A DNA stretch of 64,000 nt from Dillenia suffruticosa (lineage: Eukaryota; Streptophyta; Magnoliopsida; Dilleniales; Dilleniaceae), in contig JAVTVX010000010.1 of the NCBI GenBank assembly GCA_033439265.1, positions 2,852,001-2,916,000 on the forward strand, given 5' to 3'. Positions 11,076 through 23,578 of this stretch are shown piece after piece. A program made the position numbers and the translations under genes. Below the pieces are notes generated by a model. It was not told the DNA's origin and did no database searches. It saw only the letters and a program-made list of their open reading frames with translations. Numbering within the stretch: position 1 is the first letter of the stretch; every line of letters starts with the position of its first letter.

Positions 11076-13923
11076 TGTCACGCATTGACCTTCAGGTTGA
11101 GCACACGAACAGACCGCCGTGATTCCTCAAGGCATGGGTATTCTCTACTCGTACACGGAGGTGACACAAGGCTAATATTATGACTAATATCATGACCCTG
11201 CTCGATATCCTAAATTAAATCTATAGTGGAAGATTTGAAAAAGAATATTTTTAAAAAATTTTTTTAAAACATTTGCCTCCAATTTACATATAATATTTAT
11301 ATACGCGGTCTAATCATAAACAAAGATGAGTATGAATACTTACCCAGTAGCGTCTCTCAGTAAAACTCGTGAAATAATACCTCAATGTAAGTCAAGTGCA
11401 GTATAAGCTAAAAATTTAAATATGAGGGGGTGAGTTTAATCCACATACTCAGTGAGTGAGGTGTAAAAACTATATATAATGACAATAAATAAATTTGTGA
11501 AAATGGTAAGTCAAACCATAGTTTTCAAATTTATATTCATTTGCAATGTATCGTGTAATTCAAATTAATATGCATTTTTATCATAATCATTGCATCATGG
11601 GGTGTCAATCGGTAATAAAATACATTCTACCCATAGTTTGATCTAATTAGGGTAAAATCCACTAACGGGTCACCACAATATCATAAGAATGAACACATAT
11701 ATTTTTCTTTTAACCCCCTTCCCTTGGTGTTGACACAATCCTCATGTGGTGCTCGTCAATTAGATCTATTGGTCAGAGACAGGGGACTCAAACCCCTACT
11801 CCCATGTTACCCCATTACGTCACCTCGTCAGGTAAATGCTCAATATTGTGGTAGGGAGTGTGCTATAGCCACTATACACCATCCCATAATCATACTCATA
11901 TGTCACATGTTATCATTTATAAATCTTTACTCATAAAAGAAAAACATAGCACTATCAGTTACCATAATATCAGGATGTAATTTTCACAGAATATCATTTT
12001 AGGACATGCCACAAATATTAAAGTATTTTTAAATCACATTTCAAAATTTATTTATAAAAATCATGATTAAACTATTTTTTATTTAAAGTCAGGAATAGTT
12101 CGTTCCACTCAAATCGACTGGGGAGGGTACGCCACTCCCCCTACCTGTCGTCGTTTCTCGAGCAAGTCACCCCTCGTACGAAAATGAAACCTTATACCTA
12201 GGTTAAACAATATATAATTCGTGAATTATTTCGATAATATCATATCATAAGATTACGAATTGCATATGGAAATATTTTTCTTTAAGGTAAAATCTCAAAT
12301 TCCATACTTTGAAAAATTTCAAATCTAAGTTTCCAAAATTCAACTCTGCGCAATTTTTGAAAAAACTCCATATCTCCCTGTGTATTCCTCCAATTTAAGT
12401 GATCGTTATCTTTAATCGAAGACAAGACATTGATCTAAAATCTTCTAGTTTATACCATTCTCAAATTTTATGTGTATAATTTTATAAAATTCATTTTTAA
12501 TTTTAGTTTTGGCTTTAAAAACTAATTATGTGCAATTATAGTAAAAATATTATAACGTTCTGCCTACTACTCTGATTCAAGTGATCTTTAACTTAAATTA
12601 AAGATAAGATAGAGACCTAAACCTTTTATGTTTTAAGTTTCTCCAAATTCCGTATAGAAGATATTTTAAAAATTGACACAAAGTACTAGTCGTACACAAA
12701 GTATGAAAATAGAATGGCTGAATAATGCTAAACTCCCAAAAATCACTACAAATTGATTCCTTCATGAAATGTTTCATATAATATACCATTTTAAACCTTA
12801 GGAAATCTAATTTACACATAAATAAACGGTTTAAATTTTTAATTCCTATTGAATGAGATATCATTGCAAGACTACACAAAACCCAAATCTATAATTTAAT
12901 ATCTAGCAGCTAGTATGGATACTAATGTAACTACTCAAGAAATGATTTAATCCTTGCACAAGTTAAAACATGTTACCTTCCTTATAAACTCTCTTACTAA
13001 CAATATATACCAGCACTCCCTTTGAATCCTTGAAAATTTTTTATATCACCTTATCAAAAATCAAATCACAACACATTAATACAATACTTCTATACCTCCA
13101 TCTTAAAATCAAAATTTTCAACAATGCTTTTACCTCTTTGGCTTCATGGTTGAACTCAATTTTAGAGAGCGAGTCTTCATATTTTCGTCCAAGGGAGGAG
13201 GAATGAAGAAAAAGTGAACCAAATTCCTCAAAACAAGTTCTTTTATAAATTTAGTAAAGTATCATTGACAATTGGATCATACCATGTATTATCTCAACCA
13301 TTCACTTGTCCTAAAATTCAAATTGTGCAATTGTTGATTCAAACAAACTTCATGCACTCTATTAGGAGTCTTATTGGATGTCCATGTCAAGAGGAGAAGT
13401 GTCACAACTAACACAAACTATTCCAATTACATTTCATGCATAAATTGTCATCCTATGAACTTTCTTGAATGTGGAACAATCCTATATGGCCACTAACCAA
13501 CCTTGTTGCCCTCTTGATCAATCATTTGGCTCCAATTGTCTATCATTGAGTGGCTTGCAATCTAGTCCCTCAACTTTCATTAATTGCATTTAGACCCCTA
13601 ATTTTTAACAAATTTGCATTTTTGGTTCCAATGAAATTTTGTTCGAAATTCCTTAAAAAAATGAAATTTCATTTAAATACCTTTATTTAAGTGTGTAAGC
13701 CCTTCCTTAGCCATTTTTGACTTCTTTAGGCCTTGTCAGCGCTTGCCAAGAAGGTTTTCGGTTTATCGATAAATTTTCGATTTTAGCGATTTTGAGACAA
13801 AACTTCAAAATAAATAAATAGATAATTAAAATTAAATTTTAGATGTCTCAAAAGGATGTTAATATATATTTAGAATTATGAGAAGTGGTTCATGATATAT
13901 AGTCACAGAAAATCGGTGTTACA
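11076..13923 (-). mobile_element. Solo LTR, Tekay/Del-like Ty3/gypsy type, nested in element A
   Basis: On the minus strand it begins TGTAACACCGAT and ends TGCGTGACA, giving 2848 bp. It is flanked by an exact 5-bp duplication, TCTAG (11071-11075 and 13924-13928). No internal gag or pol is present, so this is a single LTR left by recombination between the two LTRs of an element. TGTAACACC...GTGACA ends with nearly 3 kb length suggest a Del/Tekay chromovirus, an inference. It interrupts the gag of element A. Confidence 0.88.
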
Positions 13924-13928
13924 TCTAG

Positions 13929-15405
13929 CTTTTCTTGCCCTTGAATGAATTTCATCAGAATAATGTTTTGCCTATGATTCTTTTCCTTCTGTTCATTCAA
14001 TTCCTTCTTTAGAGCTATTTTTTATTATTTTTTCTCACTATCCTTTTCTAGTTGTTTATCATTTAATTTCTTTTCAAATTTAACAACCTTCAATTCCAAT
14101 TTAGCATTTTTCCTTTTTAATACACTAACTTCAATTTTTTATTCATCCAAAGTTCTGACAGTTTCAATTAGATCTTTCTTTAATAGATTATTTTTTATTT
14201 TTAGTCTTTTTAATTCTTTGAATGATTTTAGCAATACCTCATGTAGTTCAGTGATGGTAAAATTATTTTAGAATCAGAATAGAAGGAATAGGATGTAAAG
14301 TTTACCTCACTGTCTGAGAGTTCATATGTTGGCCTATTCCTCTTCCTATTCTTCATCACTCAAGTTGGAGTTTTCATTACTCCAAGCGGTAAGTGTCTTC
14401 TTCTTTTTCTTCTCTTTTCTTTCTTTCTTCTATTTCTTTTCATTCTTTTTCAAAGAGGATAATCAGCCTTCATATGTCCCAGCTTATTACACTCAAAGCA
14501 CTTGATTTCCTCCTTCTTCCTCCTTCTTCTCTGGCTTTTTGAAGAATGATTTGTTCTTATTTCTTCTTTTCATCATGAATTTCTTGAATTTTCTATCTAG
14601 GAGACCTTCATCTTCATTATCATCTTCTTCTTCTGAGTTTGACGTACTTTCATCATTGTCAACTTTTAGAGCCACTCCTTTGTCTCTTTCTTCTTTTGTA
14701 AGATCCTTCACATTCAACTTTATCTCATGAGTTATTAAAAATCCTACGAGTTCATCCATTGTCAGAGTTTCAAGATTCTTGGACTCTTCAATTGTAGTTA
14801 CCTTGGCTTCCCACGACTTTGGCAGACTCCTCAAAATTTTGTCCACCATATCTTCCTAAGGGATTCCCTCTCGAAGCAATCTTAGTTCATTTGTTACCTT
14901 ATTGAATCTTGTTATCATTTCGCTGATTGTTTTTCCTTCCTTCATTTTGAAAACCTCGTATTCTTAGTTCAGTAGTCTGATCTTGTTCTTGCGAACTTGA
15001 TCAGTACATTTGTAAGTAGATTCAAGCCTTTTCTAAATTTCCTTTGTTGTTATGCATGATGAGACTCGATTGTATTCATAGACGCTTAGTGCTAGGTGAA
15101 GGAGATTAATGGCTTTTCAATTGGCTTGATAACCTTTTTTCTGCTCCATTGTCATATTTTTCAACTTGACCGGCACACGCACTCTATCTATTTCTTCGGT
15201 AGGAAATTCAACTCTTTCTTTGATTATTTCCCATGCATTTAGATTTTATGCAATTATGAAATTGCGCATTCTTTACTTCCAGTAACTGAAATTGTTTCCA
15301 TTGAAGAATGGTACATGATTTGTTGAGCAGGCTTCTACTCGTATATTGTCTCCATTGATGGCCGTTTGGATCTTTAGTATTAAATTGTTAGGTTTCTTAT
15401 CAACA
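13929..15405 (-). pseudogene. Gag of Copia element A
   Basis: The minus strand reads a gag N-terminus near 15290 (FNGNNFSYWK), then WEIIKERVEFPTEEIDR, KRLESTYKCTDQVRKNKIRL and, in the open stretch 14493-14849, MVDKILRSLPKSWEAKVTTI and LTMDELVGFLITHEIKL. This is the UBN2-type gag of plant Copia elements. A Lys/Glu-rich tail and coiled-coil part follow (13940-14490) with stops. The solo LTR at 13923 separates it from the zinc knuckles. Confidence 0.8.
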
Positions 15406-15410
15406 CACCA

Positions 15411-15423
15411 TCTCTGATACCAA
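15411..15423 (-). promoter_or_regulatory. Primer-binding site of element A
   Basis: On the minus strand TTGGTATCAGAGA lies one base from the LTR end. This matches the 3' end of plant initiator methionine tRNA, the usual primer for Copia reverse transcription. Confidence 0.85.
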
Positions 15424-15424
15424 T

Positions 15425-17280
15425 TGTTATTCAACTAGAGGGGGTGAATAATTGAATATGAATTTTTATGACTTTTTAAAAATTAAACTAGTAACAGAAA
15501 CAAATAAATAATTAAGTACAAAGAACACCAAAACTTCCTAGATTTTTCACTAATAGTTTAGGAATACAAACTTGCTTGCAGATTCAAGTTCAACTTTTAA
15601 ACTATTTCTACCCAACACTCCATTTCAATCTGTCACAAATTGATTTTTCACTTTCAAGACCTAAAGCAGTAATACACTCTTTAGTCTTTGACACTTGTAG
15701 GAATCCAAAAATGAATGTCAAGATTTGAAGCTTGCTTTCCTCAAATGTGACAAATTATGTTTTGATTTTCTAAGCCTTTGAGAAAGATAAGAAAATTAAG
15801 AACATGAAAGAATACAAAAGAGATTTTTTAGAGTATTCAATTGAGTATCCAATTCTTCTAACCCTCTCTTCTTCAACTCTTTGATATTTATTGAGATATT
15901 GAATAGATCCGTTGAGAGTTGTTGCATTAGAATGTTGAGCAATTAATTTATGCCATTAATGCTCTGCAACAGTTTCCTTTCTTTGCACTGAGCCTTCACT
16001 CTTTTACTAGCGCCACTTTTATTTAGGCCAATCAGAACATGCTTATACTGCATTTGAACATTAGGTTTGATAGAAATGGAAATATTTCATAAATCAAAGA
16101 AACGAAATATCTATTTAGTTCAAATCTATTTCACAGATTAGGTTTCTGACACGTGGGTCAACAAGTTTAAGAGGCACACAAACCTGAATTCAAAAATTTA
16201 TAGTGTATTTTTGCACATACAGGTCAACAAGATTGTGTTTAGGTCGACAAGGTTTTGTACTAATTAAAATAAGTAGACACACAGTTTTGAATTGGTCGTT
16301 GTGTGTATATGTGTCGACAAGAAGAAGAATAGGTCGATGTGTGATTTCAATGGGTAAATAATCATAAGATCGATAGGTTTTACTACATACATCGACATTT
16401 CACTATGCAAGACAAAAATTGGTGGACCTGTTAAAATGAATTAGTCGATGTGTTTCTGCTTGTCAACAAATATGATGGTGGGTCGATGTGTATACTTCAA
16501 AAACAAGGACTGACAGGTCGACATGTTCTACACATGGATTGATGTGTCACTATTCAACAATAAAATAGATAGACTTACTATATAGAATTGGTCGATATGT
16601 TTTAGCTATGTCGACAAGTCCTAGGCTCAGGTTGATGTGTCATGATGTGTTATATCTAAGACACTTTACTTCAGATCGATGTGTTTTGACTATATATCAA
16701 CATGTACCTATTCCTTCTTAAAATTGGTGGACAAGGTAAATCAAATAGATTGATGTTATTGCTTTCATGTCGATAAGATTAGTAACATGTCGATGTGTGA
16801 TACTAAGAAAACAAATATAATAAGTCGACAAGTTTTTAGAGACATCGATGTCCTAGTATATTTTTACTTAGTGTGTCAATATCTAACAGGTGTAGGTCGA
16901 TGTGTTTTAGAAATTGGTCGATGTGTCATTTTAAATTTGTCCACCTGTGACATTTAGGTCGATGTGTGCTCTTTTTTCAATCGAGGTGAGAGATAGGTCG
17001 ATGTGATTTCGTGTGCATGTCAATGTGTTCAAACTTAGCTGTTTGTCAAGTATTCTTATGACTTAGGTCAACAAGGACAACTGAACAGGTCGATGTGTTT
17101 ATAGTCAAAATGGAATTGGTCGACATAGGGCTTAATATCGGTGGACCTGCAATACAGATCAATATGTTCTTGAGTTAGGTCGACATAATATGCAAACTTC
17201 TGATTTACTGTTGTATTTTTTATTATCTTGAATCTTTTTTTTTTTCATTCTATCATCATCAAAACTTTACTATATCAACA
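15425..17280 (-). repeat. 5' LTR of Copia element A (1856 bp)
   Basis: It runs TGTTATTCAAC...TATATCAACA. It matches the truncated copy at 4303-5093 over its first 750 bp. The rest, from about 16150 to 17200, is a GTCGAC array. The left (3') copy has lost that portion. Confidence 0.88.
16140..17200. repeat. GTCGAC-type palindrome array in the 5' LTR of element A
   Basis: Dozens of GGTCGATGTGT, AGGTCGACAAG, GTCAACAAG and similar words are spaced irregularly at about 20-40 bp. Spacers are not related to one another, so this is not a simple tandem repeat. It is the same class as the arrays at 7232-7545, 27790-29990, 35390-36000 and 38500-39420. Confidence 0.85.
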
Positions 17281-17285
17281 AAACA

Positions 17286-20200
17286 TGTTATGTAAAACCT
17301 TGGTGCAGGCAATACTACTTAGTATAGGAGAGATCAAGATACTTACCAGATGTGGAAAATGAATACTTGTTTAATCTTGGTTAGCTTTGTAACTGATGAC
17401 ATGATACCCAATTGTAAGCAATATGTGACTGCTCATGACATCTGGACGTATTTCGGGGAGAAATATGGAGGTACCAGCTACTCATCTTAGACTAATGATC
17501 ATAAAGTTTGATACTAAATAAAAGCGAGGTGACCACAGTATCAAACTGTATTTAAGAGTCATGTCTATTATGATTAAAAAGTAGTAGTCAGCTAATCATG
17601 TTCTTTCCAATGAATTGCAAATTCAAATCTTGATCTGATTTCTTTTAGACAAGTGGGAGCACCTGAAAGTCAATTTGACTTATAATTATAGTGTGAAAAC
17701 TATCTCAAATGCTTGTTACCACGATGAGCTTAAGGCTGAGTAGTTTTGTGCTACAAGATCTACAATTTATACTCTTGTTATAGAGTTTAGTTTTAAGAAA
17801 GTCTTGGTCTCTAAGCATGAAAGGGACTAGAACAAAAGTAAAAAAGGAAAAGAGAATAGAGACAATCACAAAAGATCAACCCTGAATATAAGAACAGATA
17901 GAGAACCATTTGTGGATTTTTATCGAGTGACTTCTGGAAGGAGATGGATCTATGTTGGGAAATGAGAATGATGCAAGAGTGAAGATTAGAGGAGTTAGCA
18001 CTTATAAATTAAAGTTACAAAGTGGCCAAACTCTCATTCTACATGATGTTCTCTACGTGCCATAAATTTGACTAAATTTAATATCTATTTTTGTTCTTTT
18101 GAAGTTTGGTTATACTTTGAACTTTTAAAAGACAGAATTGATTTGTATTTGAATAACATGTACTTTGGTTTTGGACAACTTGTAAATAGTTTTATGGTTT
18201 TACAATGTGATAGATGAATATTTAACTATTGTATTGAATATTGTCTTGTTGGTAAAATGATGACAAAATTATTTGAAAAAACCATACAGACTAAATTTCC
18301 ATTGTTGTTAATCCATTCAAATAATTATGGTCCAATGAATGTGGAGCCTAGACATGGATCTTCGTGTTTCATTACATTATAGATAATTTCATATGATTTG
18401 ACCATATTTATTTGATTTCTCACAAATCTAAAATACTTGTGTATTTAAACGTTATATGGACGATATAGAGAATCAAATAGATAGGACAACCTTGAGAATG
18501 GATAGATGTCATGACTATCTATCAGATTAATTTAATGATCTATGCAATGAAAGAAACATAATCCAGTATTTGACCATTCCTTGTATACCTTAACAGAATG
18601 ATGTTGTAGTGAGAATGAATAGAACATTATTGGATATGACAAGATCTATGATGGAACAAGCTAACTTGCCGATTTCCTTTTGAGAAAATATCTTGTTAAC
18701 TACGGCCTATATTTTGAACCAACTGCCTTCAAAGTCAGTACCAACAACGTTATATGAACTTTGAACTGGCAGAAAACTGTGTCTGAGTAATTTGAGATAT
18801 TGGGGATCGGCTGCATATATTCAAGTTTTTTCTGATAAATTTAGAAGATTGGGTCTCTATCAAAATAATAGTATCTTTATAAGATACTCTAACTAATTTA
18901 AAATTAAGTGTTCATTGGTAAACAATAAAAAATGATACTGTAGTAGAGATTAGATCACAAATATCATATTTCTGAAAAATGAATTTCTTTATAGAGGTGA
19001 CATAAAAAATATAAAGCCTTTACTTGAATTGTTTAATTTAGAGGATGGCTCTGTCCATATCGGATCGTTGGAATTGCAAGAAAATGAGTTAGATGTTGAT
19101 TCTAGTGGGAGTGATTCAAATTCGAATGACCAACTGAGTTATAAATTCGAAAAAGTGCTAGAAAAATAGTGTCCAAACATTGTTTTTGAGATTGAAGGGC
19201 ACGCATTTATTGTTTTTCCAGAAGATGAAAAAAAGCCTAACAACATGGATGAGACTCTGTTATATCTTGCCAAAGATAAATGGAAAAAAGGCAATGGAAG
19301 AATAATCGAAGTCAATATGATCAACCATTTTTTAGGATTGGTTGAACTTCTGCCAGGGTGCAATGTTATTGGGGACAAGTGAGCTCTCAAAACTAAATGT
19401 AAAATAGATGAAATTATTGAAAGGTATTAGGTTCAACTGGTAGCAAAAGGTTACACTTAGTTAAAAAGTATTATTTATGAGGAAACCTTTTCTTCGGTAG
19501 TAAGATTTACCTCTATTCCCCTGTTGTTGACAATAATGCTTAACTTGGATTTATAATTACGTCAGATGAACGGAAAGACTGCCTTTCTCAATCGAGACTT
19601 TGAGAAAGAAGTCTATATGGAACAAGCAGAGGATTTCGTTATTAAAATCCAGGAAGACAAAATATGTAAATTGAATAGATCAATTTATGACATTTCTAGT
19701 CTTCAAGACAATGATATTTGAAATTTTCACACAAGTGTGATCTTTTACAATTTCACCATGATAGATGAAGACCATTGTATCTATGTAGAGAAGTTCAATA
19801 ACAAATTTGTGATTCTATCCTTACATTTCGATGATATATTGTTAGTCGCAAATGATAAGAAGTATGTCCTTCAAATCTTGAAATTGTTATTTTCCAATTT
19901 TAAGATAAAGGATATGGATGATATAGATAGTATACTAGGAGTTAAGATTCATATAAATCGTTCCAAAAAATAACTTTATTATCTCAAGATTCTTACATTA
20001 TAAAGGTTCTGAAACGATTTAAATTACAAATCTATTGATACCCCTGCGGCTAAAGGCAATAGTTCAAGTTATAAAATGTGCCCGAAGTCTCTTAAAGAAT
20101 GGATCAAATGTCTAGAGTACCATACTCCAATGCAGTTAGGAACTTAATGTACGCTATGATGTGTACTCGTCTCAATATTGGTCATAGGCTTGATTAGCAG

Positions 20201-20780
20201 TATCAATCCAATCCAAGGAAAAGTAATTGGATTGCTATGAAAAGGTTATCGGGATACTTAAAAGGAACTACAAATTGTTTCTTTTGTTATCAAGAAAATG
20301 ATCTATTATTGAAAAAATATACGGATGTTAATTGGAGATGTGATTTAGAAGAGAGAAATCTACCTTTAGTTATGTTTTCTTGCTCAATAATAACGTTATC
20401 TCAGAGTAGCAAGAAACAAACTTATTTATCACTTTCTATGATGTAAGCAAAATTTGTGGCCTGTGCTTTCGCAGTTGAGGAAGAAATTTGATTAAGTAGA
20501 TTTTTATAATTTTTGAGAATAGCAAACAATTTAGTGAGAGTTGTAACTATTTATTATGATAACTAGTCATCTATTGCTTATGCTAGAGACTTCAAATATC
20601 ATGACAAAACCAAACATATAGACATAAAGTTCAATTTTATCAGCAACATGATTGAAAATAGGAAAGTGATACTAAAGCCTATGTCTACGCATTTGATGGT
20701 GGTTGGTCATTTTATGAAGTCAATACCTAGAGACATGTTTGTGAGATATGTTAGATCTCGTAGTTTAAATAGATCGTGAT
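17286..20780 (+). pseudogene. Copia element C gag-pol, heavily decayed
   Basis: Segments in order: gag (17440, DIWTYFGEKYGGTSYS); pre-integrase (about 18040, HDVLYVP); integrase C-part (about 18600-18900, VVVRMNRTLLDMTRSMMEQA); RT (about 19380-19960, WALKTKCKIDE, VYMEQAEDF, and LHFDDILLVANDKK, where the YVDD box reads HFDD); RNase H (about 20110-20700, GYLKGTTNCFF and RDFKYHDKTKHIDIKFN). Stops and frameshifts occur throughout. It is the oldest Copia element here judging by decay, and its gag was cut by element A. Confidence 0.8.
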
Positions 20781-21844
20781 AGTATTTATGACTGTAATTG
20801 TGATTGTAATGATATATATAGTATATATGATACAATATTCAGATTTATTGATATTTGATTTTTGTTTTTATGCTTAAAATTTTTATGTCTACATTTGAAG
20901 GTATGTCGGATAAATTTTTGAAATTGACTCTCTCATACGAGCAATCACCTCTAATGTTTGTATGACATATAGAGGTGAGATAATGTTAATTTGTAATGGA
21001 TTAACATACATGCTGCCTTAGTAGAGAACTAAGATGAGATTACCGATTGCGTATATATATATGGTAATCAAAATGGATTCTCCATAATCTGTTGAATTTA
21101 TCCAATAGCTAGATGTGAGTTTTTTCTTAATGTTATGAGATTTTAAGAACTTGTAAGAAGAAAAACTAAGCTCAAGTGTTATATGCACTTAGACTAAAAC
21201 CTGTATAATGCGTTATTTTATAAAAGAAGACATACACTTTTAGATGAGAAAAAAGAGTATCATAGCATGTGTTTCATACCACGTGACTATCAGGGTAAGG
21301 AGATGGTGCACATCTCTTCATCTCATTGTGTAAGACCTGGAGGTTCATATTCAACCTCAATTTTCATCCTTAGAATTTTTGTTTGTCTTTTGAAATTTTA
21401 TTTTAATGTTGTTATTTTAGTATGTCACCAATAAATTATGATTGATTCGGTTTGACGGTGCATGTGTAAAAAAATAATTAAGATAAAGTTGAAAGTTAGT
21501 AGTTTGAAATGAATACTGTTTTTTACCGACACATTACTCTATATTCACAGGTCGATCAATTATGTCCATTATTTAGCATTTAGAGATGTAATTGTAAATT
21601 TATGATTGGAATTGAGTCAATTATACTTTTATATTGTTTTGAGAGATGAGAGCTACGTTAACTGTCTTAAGTAAAAGAGGTTTGATGTATAGCAAGATAT
21701 GACATTCTCATCATCATATTGAAAGTGAGTTACTATATATCTTTAACCGGTATATAGTTTTAGAGCTCTTGATATTTTTGCGGATCATATGATCCACTTG
21801 TCTATGTGAAATTGATAATATTCGATTATAATAATTACGCTATG
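20781..21844 (+). other. 3' non-coding and probable 3' LTR of Copia element C
   Basis: After RNase H there is AT-rich DNA, then a possible polypurine site AGAGGTGAGATAATG at about 20974-20988, followed by TTAATTTGTAATGG, where a 3' LTR would start. No 5' partner was found. The second solo LTR (21845) is inserted near its end; the sequence continues at 24750-24781. Confidence 0.35.
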
Positions 21845-22595
21845 TGTAACACCGACACTGCGGTGTCCGTACTATTGTACTCCTATTAAAAAATTAAATA
21901 AAATATTTCTCAATTATATATATAGAGAAATTTTTATTTATTTTGATTTTTGATTTTTGATTTTTGGGGGCTTTAAATCGAAATTTTTGGTATATATAAA
22001 GTATCCCTATTTTCGATTTGAGACATATCCTATTTTGTTTAAAAATGGAACCTTTAAAAAAAAAATAAAGGAGTGTTGCGTTTTGAGCCAAAACACAGCA
22101 CCCCCAAATTGGATTAGGGCTTTAAGCCCTAATCTCTCTCTCTCTCCCGATTCTCTCTCTCCGTCATTTCCTCTTCCGTCTCACCCTCTACCGCGATCCG
22201 CCACTCATCATCGCTCCCCTCCGCCGCGCACCACCACCACCATCTTTTTCTTCTTCTCTCCCTCTCTATCTTTCCCTCTCGGATTCTCTCTCTCACTGTT
22301 TCTCTCTCTCTACTGCTCACCCTCTCTCTATCTCTCGCGATCTCCCTCCCTCTCGATCGCACTCCACTGCGAGCTTCCACGCACGCCACCACCACGAGCA
22401 CACCATAGACACTACAGCTCCTTCCTCCCGCCACGAGCGCTAGCGTGCCGCAGTGCGTGCTTCCCCGCACGAGCGCGTGACCGAGCAAGCCCGAGCACGC
22501 GACCGCACAAGCGTACCACAGTGTGAGCACTCTTGCTCGGGAGCGCACCTGCATACGAGCGCGCGACTGCAGTCCAGCTCGCGAGCGTACGCTCC

Positions 22596-22735
22596 AGCCC
22601 GTAAGCGTGCCTACCCGCGAACGTGCCTGCCCGCGAGCGTGCCTGCCCGCGAGTGCGCCTGCTCGTGAGTGCGCCTGCCCGTGAGTGCGCCAGCCCGCGA
22701 GCGTGCCAGCCCGCGAGCCCGCGCAGCCCGCGAGC
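22596..22735. repeat. 16-bp GC-rich minisatellite in the solo LTR
   Basis: About six to eight copies of a unit like CCCGCGAGCGTGCCTG lie head to tail, with substitutions such as CCCGTGAGTGCGCCAG. The last units shorten to CCCGCGAG. Sequence upstream (22430-22590) has the same CpG-rich, GCGAGCG-type composition. Confidence 0.8.
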
Positions 22736-23501
22736 CCACTGCGACCCGTGAAGCCCACTGCGGCCTACAGCCCGCGATAGCCCGTGACAGCCCGCGAGTT
22801 TCTGCGTAGGTAATTGACTCAAGGTTTTGATTTTGTTCTAAGTGTTTATGACCTAGCTAATAAATTTTGTCTTGATAGGGAGCAGTGCAGATTTTGGAGT
22901 GGTCGAGGAGACATTCGGACGAAGGTTTGCGCTCTGAGAAAACCCTAGGTGAGAGAAATGCGATCTCTTCAACATTTGAAATAAATTTTATCAAATTTAG
23001 GTTTCAATACCTTTAAGATGACATTGGTGTATATTTATAAATTGAGGAATTAGGATTTATACAAACTTAGGGAAGATGATAAACCCTAAGAATAATTGGA
23101 AAATTGATGACAATTGTGATAATCTGATTAGGTTGACTTTCTTAGAGATTCGAGTAGTCGATTTGGTTTGATTTTGAAAAATAGGGAGTAACCACCCTCC
23201 CTAAAAATGTGAGTGGGACCCTAATCTCTTGCATGAAATAATGAAATCTGATTTTATCGTGTTTTTTTTTATAAAACATGCTTTTGATATGCATTGTCTC
23301 GACGTATGGAATTGAAATTCAAATTTGTTTTGTGATTATTGGAGTGTCATACTTATATTTTCTATGATTATGAATCCATATTTGAAATGAAATGAAATTG
23401 TGCCATGATTTGAGAAATAGAATGTTTTCTATTCTACCGTCGCATTGGCATAGATTTGAATTATTTGATGATTGTATTGGCACACGAATTTAAAATGTTT
23501 T

Positions 23502-23578
23502 GATGATCTGTATGGGCCGGGTGCCCATTTGTGATGAGATGATTTGTATGGGCCGGGTGCCCACTTGTGATGAGATGA
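23502..23578. repeat. 36-bp direct repeat, two copies
   Basis: GATGATCTGTATGGGCCGGG and the following GTGCCCATTTGTGATGA occur twice in tandem, with two differences, inside the solo LTR. Confidence 0.8.

Larger units (their letters stand above)
4303..17280 (-). mobile_element. Copia LTR retrotransposon A, nearly full length, with extra ORF and nested solo LTR
   Basis: It is flanked by the 5-bp duplication AAACA (4298-4302 and 17281-17285) and begins and ends with TG...CA. In minus-strand order it has: 5' LTR (17280-15425), primer-binding site (15423-15411), gag, zinc knuckles, protease, integrase, RT, RNase H, a GTCGAC array, an extra ORF, a 3' non-coding zone and a truncated 3' LTR (5093-4303). 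Without the nested 2.85-kb solo LTR it is about 10.1 kb. Long LTRs and an ORF behind pol resemble the SIRE/Maximus type, which is an inference from layout. Many stops show it cannot move on its own. Confidence 0.92.

Noticed and set aside
7100..17200. CRISPR-like or regular tandem array from the GTCGAC words
   Set aside because: The repeated core is too short, spacing is irregular, and this is plant nuclear DNA inside LTR retrotransposons.
22129..22822. Long overlapping open frames on both strands (up to 209 codons)
   Set aside because: They arise from the GC-rich minisatellite and CT tract of a solo LTR. Low-complexity Arg/Ala/Gly products, several frames open at once, and no domain.
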